DNA from: Acidobacteriaceae bacterium
Lineage (GTDB): Bacteria; Acidobacteriota; Terriglobia; Terriglobales; Acidobacteriaceae
Reading direction: 5' to 3'
Length of the DNA: 64,000 bases
Assembly: GCA_003134995.1 (NCBI GenBank)
Contig: PLDC01000017.1
Span: forward strand, 62,001-126,000
This document shows positions 44,538-54,168 of the stretch, piece after piece. Made by a program: the position numbers and the translations under genes. The notes under the pieces are model-generated. The model did not search any database. It had not been told where the DNA came from and saw only the letters and a list, made by a program, of their open reading frames with translations. Position 1 is the stretch's first letter; the number at the start of each line of letters is the position of its first letter.

Positions 44538-44595
44538 CGAGTCTCTGAGTAGAAGCATTCTACGAGGTATGGGAAGGTTGGCGGAAATCGGCGTC

Positions 44596-44630
44596 GAAAA
44601 AGCCCCCGTCTAAGCTGAGCTTGGACGGGG
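44596..44630 (-). terminator. Intrinsic terminator (minus strand)
   Basis: On the minus strand CCCCGTCCAAGCT and AGCTTAGACGGGG form a long stem followed by GCTTTTTCG. It lies downstream of the 44705-45124 gene. Confidence 0.8.
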
Positions 44631-44704
44631 CGCGCTCGAGAGTGAGCAAAGTTTAGGCTAAAGTGGGCCAGCCCCGGACGGACCGCCCAGGGCGAACTCA
44701 CCTA

Positions 44705-45124
44705 TTAATGACCCACGACCATCGCTGTTTCGACTGGAGAGGTTTTGCTCCGCGCCAGCTCCATTTCATGTTTGCCTTGGAGCAACTGCCAGCCGGTGTT
44801 CTGTCCCGGGGTCCAGATCGTCTCCAGGAAGTAATCGCTGCCGTAGCGGTGAAAGATGAAGTGCGCTTCCTTCATCGTCACTTTGCCCTGCGTGGGCAGA
44901 GCCAGAACTGTTGCCGTGGTGCGACCGTCGTTGTCTTGTATGCGTAGCGCGCCGTTCGCTGCGCGCTGAATCGTGTAATCCCCGGCGTGCAGGCGATTGT
45001 TTTCCACGACGAAGTCAAAGGGCACCTTTACTTTAATCGGTCCGGATTCCTGCGCTGACAACGAAACTACGGCACCCATCGCCAGGATTGCCACCACCAC
45101 CGCTGCTGCTAAATTCTTTTTCAT
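44705..45124 (-). CDS. Secreted hypothetical protein
   Basis: 139 aa from ATG 45124 with a strong AAGGAGGAG ribosome binding site. Signal peptide ends near SLSAQ. The mature part (IKVKVPFDFVVENNRLHAGDYTIQRAANGALRIQDNDGRTTATVLALP, FHRYGSDYFLETIWTPG) looks like a small beta-sandwich; it is a frequent conserved protein in acidobacteria. No function known. Ends before a good terminator, so monocistronic. Confidence 0.8.
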   Translation of the reverse strand: MKKNLAAAVVVAILAMGAVVSLSAQESGPIKVKVPFDFVVENNRLHAGDYTIQRAANGALRIQDNDGRTTATVLALPTQGKVTMKEAHFIFHRYGSDYFLETIWTPGQNTGWQLLQGKHEMELARSKTSPVETAMVVGH

Positions 45125-45429
45125 AACTCCTCCTTGAATTTTGTTTTCTCGCAGCGACTTGGGCTGCGCTCTGATTCGCATTCCATGACAGGTCAGAGGA
45201 AATGGAAATAGTCCTGGGGTGAAACGTGGCCAGTTTGCGGGTGATCGTGCAATCTACTGAAAAGGCGATACTTAAATTGTCAGGTGACTTATGCCGGAAA
45301 GCTTTCGTAGTTCGCCCTCGGAGGCCCTCTGCGTCCAAATCAGAGGGGTGAATCAATTGTGGAACTTCATTAGGCTGCGGCGCGTAGGACTTTGTGGCAG
45401 ACTTTATAAAGCCGAGAGGATGGTAAACT
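45125..45429. other. 305-bp intergenic region
   Basis: Divergent promoter region; no repeat, hairpin or clear promoter recognised. Confidence 0.4.
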
Positions 45430-47685
45430 TTGCCTTCGGAGCAGTCACAGTCACAATCTCAATCGCAGGACTCACGCGTGCCCACGGACAGCGCTGGATC
45501 GAACGGCCATGCTTTGCGCTTCTCAAGCTTCGAGCTTGACTTGCGCGCTCGCGAATTGCGGAAGCACGGCGTCCGGATCAAGCTGCAGGATCAGCCATTC
45601 CAGATTCTGGCTCTCCTGCTGGAGAAGCCCGGCGAGATTGTTACCCGCGAAGAGCTGCGCGACCGCCTTTGGCCGGCCGACACTTTTGTTGACTACGATC
45701 ACAGCCTGAACAGCGCAGTGAAGAAATTGCGTCAGGCGCTGAGCGACGACCCCGACGTGCCTCGCTTCATCGAGACGCTGCCGCGGCGCGGTTATCGATT
45801 TATCGCACCGGTCGGTGACGGCTCTTCTCGCGCTTCTGCGGAGCTTGAAATCCCAAGCTCAACGAGTAGCCCAGAACAAAGTCCAGTTGAGCTTTCGCCC
45901 GTGGCCGTTTCTCCGGCAGCGCCCAGGTCTCACCATTGGAAACTTTGGGCTGCGGGCATTGCCGGGTTTGCGCTTGCGCTCGCATTCGCTGCCTGGTTTC
46001 GGCTTCCGCGCGCCGGAAATTTCCGCGATCTTGCTTCGGTGCGGCTGGTGCCGCTCACGGCATTCTCGAACAGGTTTACCAAAGCCTCGTTCTCTCCTGA
46101 CGGCAACCAGATCGTCTACCAGTGGGATGGCGGCGTACAGTCTGAGGGGATTGACATTTACGTCAAACAGATCGGCAGCGAAAAACCGCTGCAGATTACA
46201 CATGACTTCGGTTACAACTTTCTGCCTGTCTTTTCACCGGATGGCCGCTACATCGCTTTCTTCCACTGGAAACGCGACGACCGGCCCGGCTTGTTCATTG
46301 TTCCTGCCTTGGGTGGTCCACCGCGCAGGTTGATGGATTTTTCCCCGAGCCTTGATTGCAGATCCGGGCTGAGCTGGTCTCCCGATGGCAAGTTTCTGAT
46401 TTTTCCCGACGGCTCTACGGATCAGCCTTGCAGTGTGAGGCGGCTCACGGTCGAAGACCTCAGCGCGGTCCAAATTTCTTTTCCTCCCGTTCCATCCACC
46501 GGCGATTGGGACGCGCAATATTCGCCGGACGGCGCGAGCATCGCGTTCATCCGCAACACCAAAGACGTCGAAGATATCTACATCATGCCGGCCGCGGGAG
46601 GCACACCGCGCCGCGTGACTTTTGATGACCGTCTGATGTCTGGGCTCGCCTGGACTGCCGATAGCGGAGCACTTGTCTTCTCATCCAATCGCGGCGGTTC
46701 CACCTGGGGATTGTGGCGCATTGCTGCGGCAGGCGGGACACCTGAGCGCTTGTCGGTGGGATCCGAACACGCTTATTTTCCTACCATCAGCCTGAAGGGA
46801 AACCGCCTCGCCTATGCCAGCGGGCTGTGGAACGAGAACATATGGCGAGCTTCGATCGGCCCGGACCATCGCCTCGGCAAACCTGAGCGCTTCATCACTT
46901 CGAGCATGCAGGAAGAGGGACCGCAATACTCGCCCGATGGCAAGCGCATCGTGTTTCAGTCGACGCGCTCTGGCAACTTCGAAATCTGGCGGGCTGACGC
47001 CGACGGAAGCAACCTGGTCCAGTTAACTTTCTTCGGTGGACCGCTCACGGGCACGCCGCGCTGGTCTCCGGATGGGCGGCAGATTTCCTGCGACACTCGC
47101 CCTGGCGAGCATCCCAACATCGACATCTTGAGTGCGGACGGGAGTCCTCCGCGCCGGCTTGAAGACGACATCGCTGACGATGGCGTTGCCAGTTGGTCGG
47201 ACGACGGGCGCTGGCTGTATTTCGCTTCCAACCGCAGCGGGAAATGGCAGGTCTGGAAAAGAACGGTCGAGGGCGGGGATCCAGTGCAGATCACCAAGGA
47301 TGGTGGGTTCGCGGCGTTCGAATCGCCGGACGGGAAGTCCATCTACTACGCCAAGTTTAACGAGGACGGCATTTTTCAGGTCGCGGTTGACGGCGGCGCG
47401 GAAAACAAAATCGTCAGCGAACCGCCGGGAGGAGGTTGGGGTTATTTTGGCGTGGGTCGCGATGGATTGTACTTCTTGGGAAACACCGGAACGCCGGGGA
47501 AACGCCGCGCTGGCTTCAAGTTCTTCGACTTTGTCACCCGAAAAATCACGGTGATGGGAGACATGGAGAAATCTCCCTATGAAGGCGCGCCCGGCCTATC
47601 GGTTTCTCCGGATGGAAAATATCTTCTGTATGTGCAACTCGACGAGTCCCGCAATAACCTGATGATGGCGGAAAACTTTCGCTGA
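45430..47685 (+). CDS. Winged-helix transcriptional regulator with PD40/TolB-like propeller
   Basis: 751 aa (TTG start at 45430; GTG 45478 is an alternative). Residues ~30-125 form a CadC/ToxR-type winged-helix domain (LRFSSFELDLRARELRKHG, REELRDRLWP, DHSLNSAVKKLRQALSDD, RFIETLPRRGYRFI). A single membrane helix at ~175-195 (WAAGIAGFALALAFAAWF) separates it from a periplasmic seven- to eight-bladed PD40 propeller with repeated FSPDG, WSPDGR and YYAK. The design is a one-component membrane regulator in which the propeller senses a ligand. Very common in acidobacteria. Target genes unknown. Confidence 0.88.
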   Translation: MPSEQSQSQSQSQDSRVPTDSAGSNGHALRFSSFELDLRARELRKHGVRIKLQDQPFQILALLLEKPGEIVTREELRDRLWPADTFVDYDHSLNSAVKKLRQALSDDPDVPRFIETLPRRGYRFIAPVGDGSSRASAELEIPSSTSSPEQSPVELSPVAVSPAAPRSHHWKLWAAGIAGFALALAFAAWFRLPRAGNFRDLASVRLVPLTAFSNRFTKASFSPDGNQIVYQWDGGVQSEGIDIYVKQIGSEKPLQITHDFGYNFLPVFSPDGRYIAFFHWKRDDRPGLFIVPALGGPPRRLMDFSPSLDCRSGLSWSPDGKFLIFPDGSTDQPCSVRRLTVEDLSAVQISFPPVPSTGDWDAQYSPDGASIAFIRNTKDVEDIYIMPAAGGTPRRVTFDDRLMSGLAWTADSGALVFSSNRGGSTWGLWRIAAAGGTPERLSVGSEHAYFPTISLKGNRLAYASGLWNENIWRASIGPDHRLGKPERFITSSMQEEGPQYSPDGKRIVFQSTRSGNFEIWRADADGSNLVQLTFFGGPLTGTPRWSPDGRQISCDTRPGEHPNIDILSADGSPPRRLEDDIADDGVASWSDDGRWLYFASNRSGKWQVWKRTVEGGDPVQITKDGGFAAFESPDGKSIYYAKFNEDGIFQVAVDGGAENKIVSEPPGGGWGYFGVGRDGLYFLGNTGTPGKRRAGFKFFDFVTRKITVMGDMEKSPYEGAPGLSVSPDGKYLLYVQLDESRNNLMMAENFR

Positions 47686-47710
47686 AATCGAGTGCCTTTG
47701 AGAGATTGCT

Positions 47711-47989
47711 TTAGTCCACAGGCGGGAGCAATGTTTTTTGCGAACTGGGTGGATGAGATGGGGTTGTCGACCCAGTCTGCGCAGTGATGGTGACTTCTAC
47801 TGGCGAACCCAACTTGAGGCTAACTTTGTCGCCGCTTGCATTGGTCAGCGCGTTCTCAATGCGCACCTCTCGATACAGGTTGTGAGGCGTATCTACACTG
47901 ATCTGTACCTTGCCTGCTTCGTTTGGGAACAGCGAAGGAATAATTTTGTCCACCGTCCCCGGCAAGGTGATGCTGGGATTTTTAGGCAT
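47711..47989 (-). CDS. Small hypothetical protein
   Basis: 92 aa. TVDKIIPSLFPNEAGKVQISVDTPHNLYREVRIENAL looks like a small beta domain, with a Pro/Ser-rich tail. No signal peptide. Resembles a short conserved protein seen in acidobacteria; no function. Single gene between convergent neighbours. Confidence 0.6.
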   Translation of the reverse strand: MPKNPSITLPGTVDKIIPSLFPNEAGKVQISVDTPHNLYREVRIENALTNASGDKVSLKLGSPVEVTITAQTGSTTPSHPPSSQKTLLPPVD

Positions 47990-48064
47990 TTTTGAATGAC
48001 CTCTGTTCTGACCTTAGCCTAATCTCCGTGTAGAAACTGAGCGATAGTGACCGTTCAAATGGGG

Positions 48065-48826
48065 CTAGGGCCGTGCGTAGGCCGGGCTGTTGGGTTCGGG
48101 GCGGTCGTAGTCGCGGTTGTATTTGTTCTTGTGGGATGCGTCGATGTTCGATTCGGTTAGCGTGATGGTTCCCAGGAATGTGTCGCCTTGAGTTACAGTG
48201 ATTTCGCGTTCCGCGGCGTGCAGCGCTTCTGGCGAGACAGAGGGATGAAAGATGTGCATCTGGTAGCGGCCCGGGATTACGTTGGCGACGGTAATTTCGC
48301 CGCGCCAGTTCGATTGGGAATAGTACGGCGTGTTTAGCGCGATCACTACCGCGCTCATCTGAGCGTGGATATTGCAGAAGATGAAAGAAATTCCGGGCTT
48401 GTCGAACTTTACGAATTGAGTGGTGCCGCTCTCGTAGAGTCCGAGATCGAAGCGTTTGCCGTCGAACAACGAAAAGACATTGTGAAAGAACGGATCGCGG
48501 TTGGGGAATTCGACCTGTCCTCCAGCCGGAATTACCAACAGCGAAGGCTGAAAACTTTTACCTTTCTGCACGAGTTGGGGAATTGGGGTTGACTGCTGCG
48601 GAGGAGCGGGCGCAGGCGTTGCGCCGAGAGGAGTTAGCCAGACCACAACTTTCGATGCGTCGCTTACGTGGTGTCCGTTTCGGGTGAGCTGGACTTTACC
48701 TTTGAGCTCCACATTTTGCGCCGAAGCAAAGGCCGTGACAAAGATCGAGGCGAAGACACACGCGCGCAACAGCGCGAACGTTGCGGTCCGTCGACGTTCG
48801 AAGAGGCGATGAGCGAAGCGAGGCAT
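48065..48826 (-). CDS. Cupredoxin-like secreted protein
   Basis: 253 aa. Signal peptide ends near FASA. After a variable Pro-rich part, a cupredoxin-like domain: PAGGQVEFPNRDPFFHNVF (His115), then FIFCNIHAQM giving Cys151, His154 and Met157. The His, Cys, His, Met set is that of type 1 copper proteins (plastocyanin/auracyanin). The C-terminal part (ITVANVIPGRYQMHIFHPS, REITVTQGD) looks like a carboxypeptidase-regulatory-like beta domain. The stop-start gap to the porin upstream is 2 nt, so it is the last gene of the operon. Electron transfer or copper binding in the periplasm is likely. Confidence 0.8.
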   Translation of the reverse strand: MPRFAHRLFERRRTATFALLRACVFASIFVTAFASAQNVELKGKVQLTRNGHHVSDASKVVVWLTPLGATPAPAPPQQSTPIPQLVQKGKSFQPSLLVIPAGGQVEFPNRDPFFHNVFSLFDGKRFDLGLYESGTTQFVKFDKPGISFIFCNIHAQMSAVVIALNTPYYSQSNWRGEITVANVIPGRYQMHIFHPSVSPEALHAAEREITVTQGDTFLGTITLTESNIDASHKNKYNRDYDRPEPNSPAYARP

Positions 48827-48828
48827 GT

Positions 48829-50439
48829 TCAGAACAGTACTCCCATTGCAAGATTGATTTGATTGGTCACGCTGGCGCTGTCATAGATTGGAAACGTGTG
48901 CAGACGCCTGAATTCGGCGGAGAGCAGCAAGTCCGACCTTGGCCGGTAAACCAGATTGCCGAGCGCACCGCGATTGCGTCCGAGGATGGGGCCGAAGTTG
49001 TTGGCGTCGGTGGCGTAGCCGCGAACGTCGCCGGCAAACGCGTCATCTTCGGAGTAGACACCGTTCAGTTCGAGCTTGCGCGTGAGTTGGAACTTCAGCT
49101 GAGTCCAGCCTCCGGCGGAATCAAGTCCGCGAAGCCCAGTTGTGGAATAGGACGGATTGCCGCCGAATACAATCGTTTGGCCGACAGCGCCGCCTAGGCC
49201 CCCGATTGCGCGGCCGCGATAGAACTCACCGGAAAGAGTTAAGCGAATAAGAATCGGAATCTGCCAGTCTGTCAGTGCGGCCCAGGCGTCGACGTTGCGG
49301 TTCCACTCGGTCCAATTCTGGCGGCCGTAATAGCCAGCGGCAGCAATCGTCAAGAAATGATCGAACACTGGCCGTGACCACGCGGTGCGCATAGCGTAAG
49401 CCGGTTGACCCGAGAGTTCGCCGGCCTGCGCCGAGCGATAAAACGGATTGCTGGGAGTTTCCCAATCGAGGTTATCGAGGATTCCTGCCTGTACCGTGAG
49501 AGTTTGCTGGTCGGCGAGATCGAAGCGGCGCTCGACGCGAACCTGAGGAGTCCAGCCCCATAGATTCCCGGAATAAGCGAAGGCGGGGATCGCGAGCGAT
49601 GCGAACGATGTCGGCGAAAGCGGCGAGAAGAAGAGCGCATCCTGTCCGGCAACTACGGACGTGTTTTTCCAATCGAGGCGCAGGCTTGCAGTCTGCAGGC
49701 GCGCAATGCCAAAGTTGACGCCGTTATTGGTGGCGGGAAATCCTCCGGCGAAGTCGAGCTGAATGTTGGCTGAACTTTTCGCGCCGGCTAATGTGGGACC
49801 GAAAATTTCCAGGCCGATCTCGCTTTGCCGCAGCGTCGCTCCAAAGCTGGTCTGGGCGAGACCCGGCGCGGCTGGCGGCTGTGCGTAGTCGGGCAGGTCC
49901 AAGTTGTCGGACGCTCCCACATTGTGAAAAGCATTCATCAAAACTATTCCGGAAAGCCTCGCGCGGTATTTCGCGGCGGTTTCTACCTTGGTCTGGTATT
50001 GCTCGTCGATCTTCGAGCCCAGCAACTGAGTGGATTCTTCGAGGCTCTGAACGCGGTTCGCGAGATCGGTAGACGTCGACGAAAGTGCGCCGGTTGAATT
50101 CGCGAAGGGCTGAGTGGATCCTACGGTCGCCGAAGAAGTCGAAGAAGATGCGCCAGCATTCGCTGCCACCGCGAGCGGAGCGAGAGCTTTGCGGGTTTGC
50201 TGCAGTTCCTCGCGGAGTTCCTGCATCTCGGCGCGCGACTGCGCATTTTCGCTTCGCATCTGCTCGATCACAGCGCGCAGTTCGCGCAGTTGCGACGCCA
50301 TATCGCGCAGCGACGCGTCGCCCGGCTGAGACGCGGCCATGGGCACGCTTTCCTGCGCTCCGCAAAGACTCAAACTGCACATGCAAAGGACGAACACGGC
50401 TGCCATCAGGGCACCCGTACGAAGTTCAGGGTTCTTCAC
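48829..50439 (-). CDS. Outer-membrane porin-like protein with N-terminal coiled coil
   Basis: 536 aa. Signal peptide ends near SLCGA. Residues ~45-90 are a coiled coil (DMASQLRELRAVIEQMRSENAQSRAEMQELREELQQTRKAL), then a 16-strand-type barrel rich in alternating aromatic residues (YRARLSGIVLMNAFHNVG, SLRLDWKNTSVVAGQDALFFSP, WTQLKFQLTRKLELNGVYSED) ending LAMGVLF with terminal Phe. Such coiled coil-barrel proteins are related to OprP/DcaP-type porins. Co-transcribed with the two-component pair and cupredoxin. Confidence 0.78.
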   Translation of the reverse strand: MKNPELRTGALMAAVFVLCMCSLSLCGAQESVPMAASQPGDASLRDMASQLRELRAVIEQMRSENAQSRAEMQELREELQQTRKALAPLAVAANAGASSSTSSATVGSTQPFANSTGALSSTSTDLANRVQSLEESTQLLGSKIDEQYQTKVETAAKYRARLSGIVLMNAFHNVGASDNLDLPDYAQPPAAPGLAQTSFGATLRQSEIGLEIFGPTLAGAKSSANIQLDFAGGFPATNNGVNFGIARLQTASLRLDWKNTSVVAGQDALFFSPLSPTSFASLAIPAFAYSGNLWGWTPQVRVERRFDLADQQTLTVQAGILDNLDWETPSNPFYRSAQAGELSGQPAYAMRTAWSRPVFDHFLTIAAAGYYGRQNWTEWNRNVDAWAALTDWQIPILIRLTLSGEFYRGRAIGGLGGAVGQTIVFGGNPSYSTTGLRGLDSAGGWTQLKFQLTRKLELNGVYSEDDAFAGDVRGYATDANNFGPILGRNRGALGNLVYRPRSDLLLSAEFRRLHTFPIYDSASVTNQINLAMGVLF

Positions 50440-50496
50440 GACATCCTCCTGCGCGACATGCGGATCCGGATGAAAATCGAGAAAATGGGAACGGGG

Positions 50497-52389
50497 CTAC
50501 GTGTCCGAATGTCGAATTGAGTTTTGCGTCGCTCGATCGTTCTCTACCGGCAAAAAAGTGTTGGTGGCCGGCTCGTCTTCTCCGGCTTCTGCCGCGGTTT
50601 GTGGAGCCCGTCCGGGAAGCGTGATGCAAAACATCGTGCGAGCGTCCTCGGTGCGTTCCTGAAAAACTTCTCCTCCATGATCCTGCACAATCTTCTGCAC
50701 TACCGTCAGTCCAAGTCCGGTACCGTTCTCTTTGCCGAAGCTCACAAAAGGATGAAACAGCTTGTCGCGAATTGGCTCGGCGATGCCGGGACCGTTGTCG
50801 GAGACGGTAATCATCATCGAAGGACCGGTGCGGTCGATGGTGACCAGGACTCGGCCGTCTCTGCCCGGCGCGGCTTCGCAGGCATTGAGGAGCAAATTGT
50901 AAAGGGCGCGCTCCAGTTTGCGCGAGTCAAACCAGGCGAGACTCTGGCCGTGGCTGCGAACTTCGATCAGAGTGCCTTGATGGCGCGGATGAAGGCGAAC
51001 CGCCTGCATGGCTCGCTGAACCGTCTCGTTGAGACTGGCGTAGGTTGGGCTTAGAGATTCCCTGGTGCGGGCGAACTCGAGCAGGGAATCGATGAGGTCC
51101 GTCATCTGGTTCACGCCGGTGCGGACCTCCTGATAAAGTTCTTCGCGCTGCGCTGAAGTCAGACGGCCGTCGCAAAGAAACTCAGAGTTCGCGACCACGG
51201 CGGCGAGCGCGTGACGCAAATCGTGAGAGATGGAACTGGCCATGCGGCCGATCGTGGCCAACTGCTCGGATTCGAGCAGCGCCTGTTGGGTTTTGAGCAA
51301 ACTGGCGCGCATGCGATCGAAAGCGGAGGTGAGTTCTGCGACCTCGTCGCTGCCGCGCGGATCGAGGGGGTGATAAAAATCTCCATGCTCCAGGGCGCGG
51401 ACGCCTTCCACCAGCGTCGCCAGCGGGCGCGTGAAGGTATAGGAGATGAGGAACACGAGCGCGCTGCCTACTAGAACGGCCGTGAAACCTAACAACAGTA
51501 AGAGACGGTTGAGGTTGTCGAGAAACTTTGCGGCTTGATCGTAGGATCCGAGCACGGTCAAGCGGACTGGGATTTCCTGCTGGCCTGAGAGGTCGAGCGA
51601 AGTCGCTACAAAATTCTCCTTGCCGACTTCAATGTTACGAGGCGCGGTCTGCGATGATCCAGTGGCTAACGTGCGCAGGCCCGCGCTTTGAGCCTGGCCG
51701 GGAGGCAAAGTGGTCGCGACAATTTCATCTCCATAGGAGAACGCAACCTGGCTGGCTGAGACCTTGCCGACTTCGCGGGCGAGACGATCATCGATTTCAT
51801 AGCCAATGATAAGAAAGCCTAGCAACGGTCCTTCCGTCTTGGAGCCGAAGTAAACCGGTTGGACAAAAGTTTGGTAGAGATGGTGGCTGCCAAACCACCA
51901 GTGGCTTGAATCCTCTTCATTCAACGATCGCTCGAAGTATTTCTGCGCGGCCTCGCGAGTTAGTCCCTCTGATTTTGTATGCAGGGCTACCACCTTGCCG
52001 CTGCGGTCGGCGAGCACAAGAAGATCGCTGCCGGTTAATTGCCACACATCTTTCGAGGCATCCTGAATCGTAGCCGGATCGTGAGCCGTCATGATGGCTC
52101 GCGTGATGGGCAGGTAGGCTACCAACTCCGCGGAGTGGGTCAACATGACTTCGCGATCGTGCTGAAAGTTTTGGAATGTGGTGACGGAATTCCGCAGGTT
52201 CTGCACAATGCCTTCGCGGACGTGGCCTTCCATACTGTGGCGTACCACCAACAGGCTCAACGCGGTGAGACCGGCGGTGATGAGCACCATGGAGAGCAAG
52301 AAGCGCGTGCGCAGGCGCGTTCGAGGCACCATCGTACCCGCGGGGGGTTCTGGGAGAGTTTGCGAGACGGGTTCTGATGGAGGGGCCAA
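50497..52389 (-). CDS. Membrane sensor histidine kinase
   Basis: 630 aa. TM1 at ~30-48, an extracytoplasmic Cache-like domain to ~290, TM2 at ~296-318, HAMP (TRPLATLVEGVRALEHGDFYHPL), HisKA with SISHDLRHALAAV (His389), HATPase LLLNACEAAPG, DNGPGIAEP and GTGLGLTVVQKIVQDHGG. Canonical in all motifs. Starts 6 nt after the response regulator stop, so they form one transcript. It probably controls the porin and cupredoxin genes 57 nt downstream. Confidence 0.9.
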   Translation of the reverse strand: MAPPSEPVSQTLPEPPAGTMVPRTRLRTRFLLSMVLITAGLTALSLLVVRHSMEGHVREGIVQNLRNSVTTFQNFQHDREVMLTHSAELVAYLPITRAIMTAHDPATIQDASKDVWQLTGSDLLVLADRSGKVVALHTKSEGLTREAAQKYFERSLNEEDSSHWWFGSHHLYQTFVQPVYFGSKTEGPLLGFLIIGYEIDDRLAREVGKVSASQVAFSYGDEIVATTLPPGQAQSAGLRTLATGSSQTAPRNIEVGKENFVATSLDLSGQQEIPVRLTVLGSYDQAAKFLDNLNRLLLLLGFTAVLVGSALVFLISYTFTRPLATLVEGVRALEHGDFYHPLDPRGSDEVAELTSAFDRMRASLLKTQQALLESEQLATIGRMASSISHDLRHALAAVVANSEFLCDGRLTSAQREELYQEVRTGVNQMTDLIDSLLEFARTRESLSPTYASLNETVQRAMQAVRLHPRHQGTLIEVRSHGQSLAWFDSRKLERALYNLLLNACEAAPGRDGRVLVTIDRTGPSMMITVSDNGPGIAEPIRDKLFHPFVSFGKENGTGLGLTVVQKIVQDHGGEVFQERTEDARTMFCITLPGRAPQTAAEAGEDEPATNTFLPVENDRATQNSIRHSDT

Positions 52390-52395
52390 GGGATT

Positions 52396-53139
52396 TTAGC
52401 GAACGAATTTGTAACCCATTCCGTGTACCGTGCGGAAGTGTACCGGACTGGCGGGGTCGCGTTCCAGTTTCTGGCGAAGCTTGAGGATGTGATTGTCGAC
52501 GGTGCGTGTCGAGGGATAATTCTGGTATCCCCAGACTTCGTTCAGCAATTCGTCGCGGCCAATCACGCGGTCGGCGTTTTGCACGAGAAATTGTAGCGTC
52601 TTGAATTCCTGCGCGGTCAAAACTACAACGTTGCCTTCGCGGATCACCTCCATCTTCTTGAAGTCAATCGAGATGCCGTCGAAACTCACCAGATTGACAG
52701 ACGCTGTCCTCGAGGTATGGCGCAGCGCTGCGCGCACGCGGGCAAGCAGCTCGCGGGGACTGAAAGGCTTGGTCACGTAGTCGTCCGCGCCCAACTCGAG
52801 CAATAGAACTTTGTCGGAAACATCGCTGGTTGCGCTGAGAACCACGATGGGCAACGTGGGCGCTTGCGCTTTGATTTCTTTGCACACATCGCCGCCGGAA
52901 AGCTTGGGCAGGCGCAGGTCGAGAATAATAACGGCGGGCGGCGCAGCCTGAAAGCTCTCGAGCGCCGACTTTCCGTTCGATTGAACTTCAACCGTGTATC
53001 CCTCGCCCTCGAACAGGCGCCTGAGCGCTTTTTGGACGGCGGGATCGTCCTCGACTACGAGAATTCTTCCCATCGGTCGCGTGGAGTTCATCGAATCTAC
53101 CGATCTTGCAGTGCTGACTGGTGTGGCGATTTGACCCAT
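52396..53139 (-). CDS. OmpR-family response regulator
   Basis: 247 aa from ATG 53139; ATG near 53091 (MNSTRPMGR) is an alternative. Receiver with LVVEDDPAV, phospho-acceptor in VIILDLRLPK, and DYVTKPFSP; winged helix with VVLTAQEFKTLQFLVQNADRVIGRDELLNEVWG and TRTVDNHILKLRQKLERD. First gene of the four-gene minus-strand operon. A palindrome TTACAC-GGCG-GTGTAA lies 140 nt upstream and could be its operator. Confidence 0.9.
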   Translation of the reverse strand: MGQIATPVSTARSVDSMNSTRPMGRILVVEDDPAVQKALRRLFEGEGYTVEVQSNGKSALESFQAAPPAVIILDLRLPKLSGGDVCKEIKAQAPTLPIVVLSATSDVSDKVLLLELGADDYVTKPFSPRELLARVRAALRHTSRTASVNLVSFDGISIDFKKMEVIREGNVVVLTAQEFKTLQFLVQNADRVIGRDELLNEVWGYQNYPSTRTVDNHILKLRQKLERDPASPVHFRTVHGMGYKFVR

Positions 53140-53279
53140 AAAGCTATCCTCGATTCGGGCCCGTCTTCGAACTGGGAAGGCTTTGCTGGATGCTCCAGCT
53201 TGGCCTGCCACAAAGGGAAGCTTACATGGTTTCCGTCCATTTTCAGGCTAGGGGCAAAGGTTTGACAAATTTTTTACAA

Positions 53280-53295
53280 TTACACGGCGGTGTAA
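53280..53295. promoter_or_regulatory. Palindrome TTACAC-GGCG-GTGTAA
   Basis: A perfect 6-bp inverted repeat with a 4-bp spacer between divergent genes (response regulator and methyltransferase). TTGACA at 53262 lies nearby. It could be an operator; no factor is assigned. Confidence 0.35.
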
Positions 53296-53353
53296 AAAGG
53301 GGTTGCGGCAAGAGGCTTGCTGGGAGTGCGGACTGCCGTAGAATACGAACAGA

Positions 53354-54130
53354 TTGCCGCCTTCTTCTGAACTCGATGGTTTGCGCGTCGTCCTGGTGGA
53401 CGTGCGCAATCCCCTTAATATTGGAGCCGCTGCCCGGGCGATGAGCAATTTTGGATTTCGGCACCTGCGGGTGGTGAACCCGTACGATGTGGCATTTGAA
53501 GGCGCTCGCTCGGCCGTGGGAGCCGCAGATGTGCTGGCCAGCGCCGAAAAATATGAAACCATCGCGGAAGCGGTTGCCGATTGCTCGCTGGTGGTGGGAA
53601 CCACCGCGGTTGGGCCTCGCGATTTGCAGCATCCCATCCAGCGACTCGAAGCGGGCGCGACGCTTATTCGCGCTCATCTTTCTTTTGTGTGCGATCGAGC
53701 TTCCGTGTCCGATCATTCCGCCGACGCCGGCGGCGCTTGCGCGCTGATGTTTGGTTCGGAAAAATACGGACTCTCCAATAAGGACATGAGCCATTGTCAC
53801 TGGCTAATGCGCATCCCCACGCGTGAAGAACATTTTTCGATGAATCTCGGGCAGGCAGTGGCAATTTGTTTGTACGAATTGATTCGTGATTCGGCGGCGA
53901 CGCCGGAGCCGGAGAAGGGAAGTCCCGCTTCGGCGGCGGAGGTCGAGCGAATTCATGAGACGTTGCTCACTGCGCTTCGCGCCAGCGGTTATCCCAAGAT
54001 GAATACGTCGGATACTTTTGAGGGTGCGGTGCGGCGTTTAGTGGTGCGGCTGCGTCTGCAGAGCGGTGACGCAGAGTTTCTGCTGGGCATGTTGCGGCAG
54101 ATGGTCTGGAGAATGAAGACGAAAGAATGA
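53354..54130 (+). CDS. TrmJ/SpoU-family RNA methyltransferase
   Basis: 258 aa from TTG 53354. SPOUT fold: motif 1 LVDVRNPLNIGAAARAMSNFGF, SLVVGTTAV, motif 2 LMFGSEKYGLSN and motif 3 IPTREEHFSMNLGQAVAICLYEL, with the SAM-binding knot. The length and C-terminal dimer helix (MLRQMVWRMKTKE) match TrmJ, which methylates 2'-O of nucleotide 32 in tRNA. Note it is only 1.5 kb from a tRNA-Lys gene but 18 kb from the unusual tRNA; no functional link is claimed. Confidence 0.9.
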   Translation: MPPSSELDGLRVVLVDVRNPLNIGAAARAMSNFGFRHLRVVNPYDVAFEGARSAVGAADVLASAEKYETIAEAVADCSLVVGTTAVGPRDLQHPIQRLEAGATLIRAHLSFVCDRASVSDHSADAGGACALMFGSEKYGLSNKDMSHCHWLMRIPTREEHFSMNLGQAVAICLYELIRDSAATPEPEKGSPASAAEVERIHETLLTALRASGYPKMNTSDTFEGAVRRLVVRLRLQSGDAEFLLGMLRQMVWRMKTKE

Positions 54131-54168
54131 ATACCAAAGGATAGCGCCGCGGCCGAATACTTTGGCGG

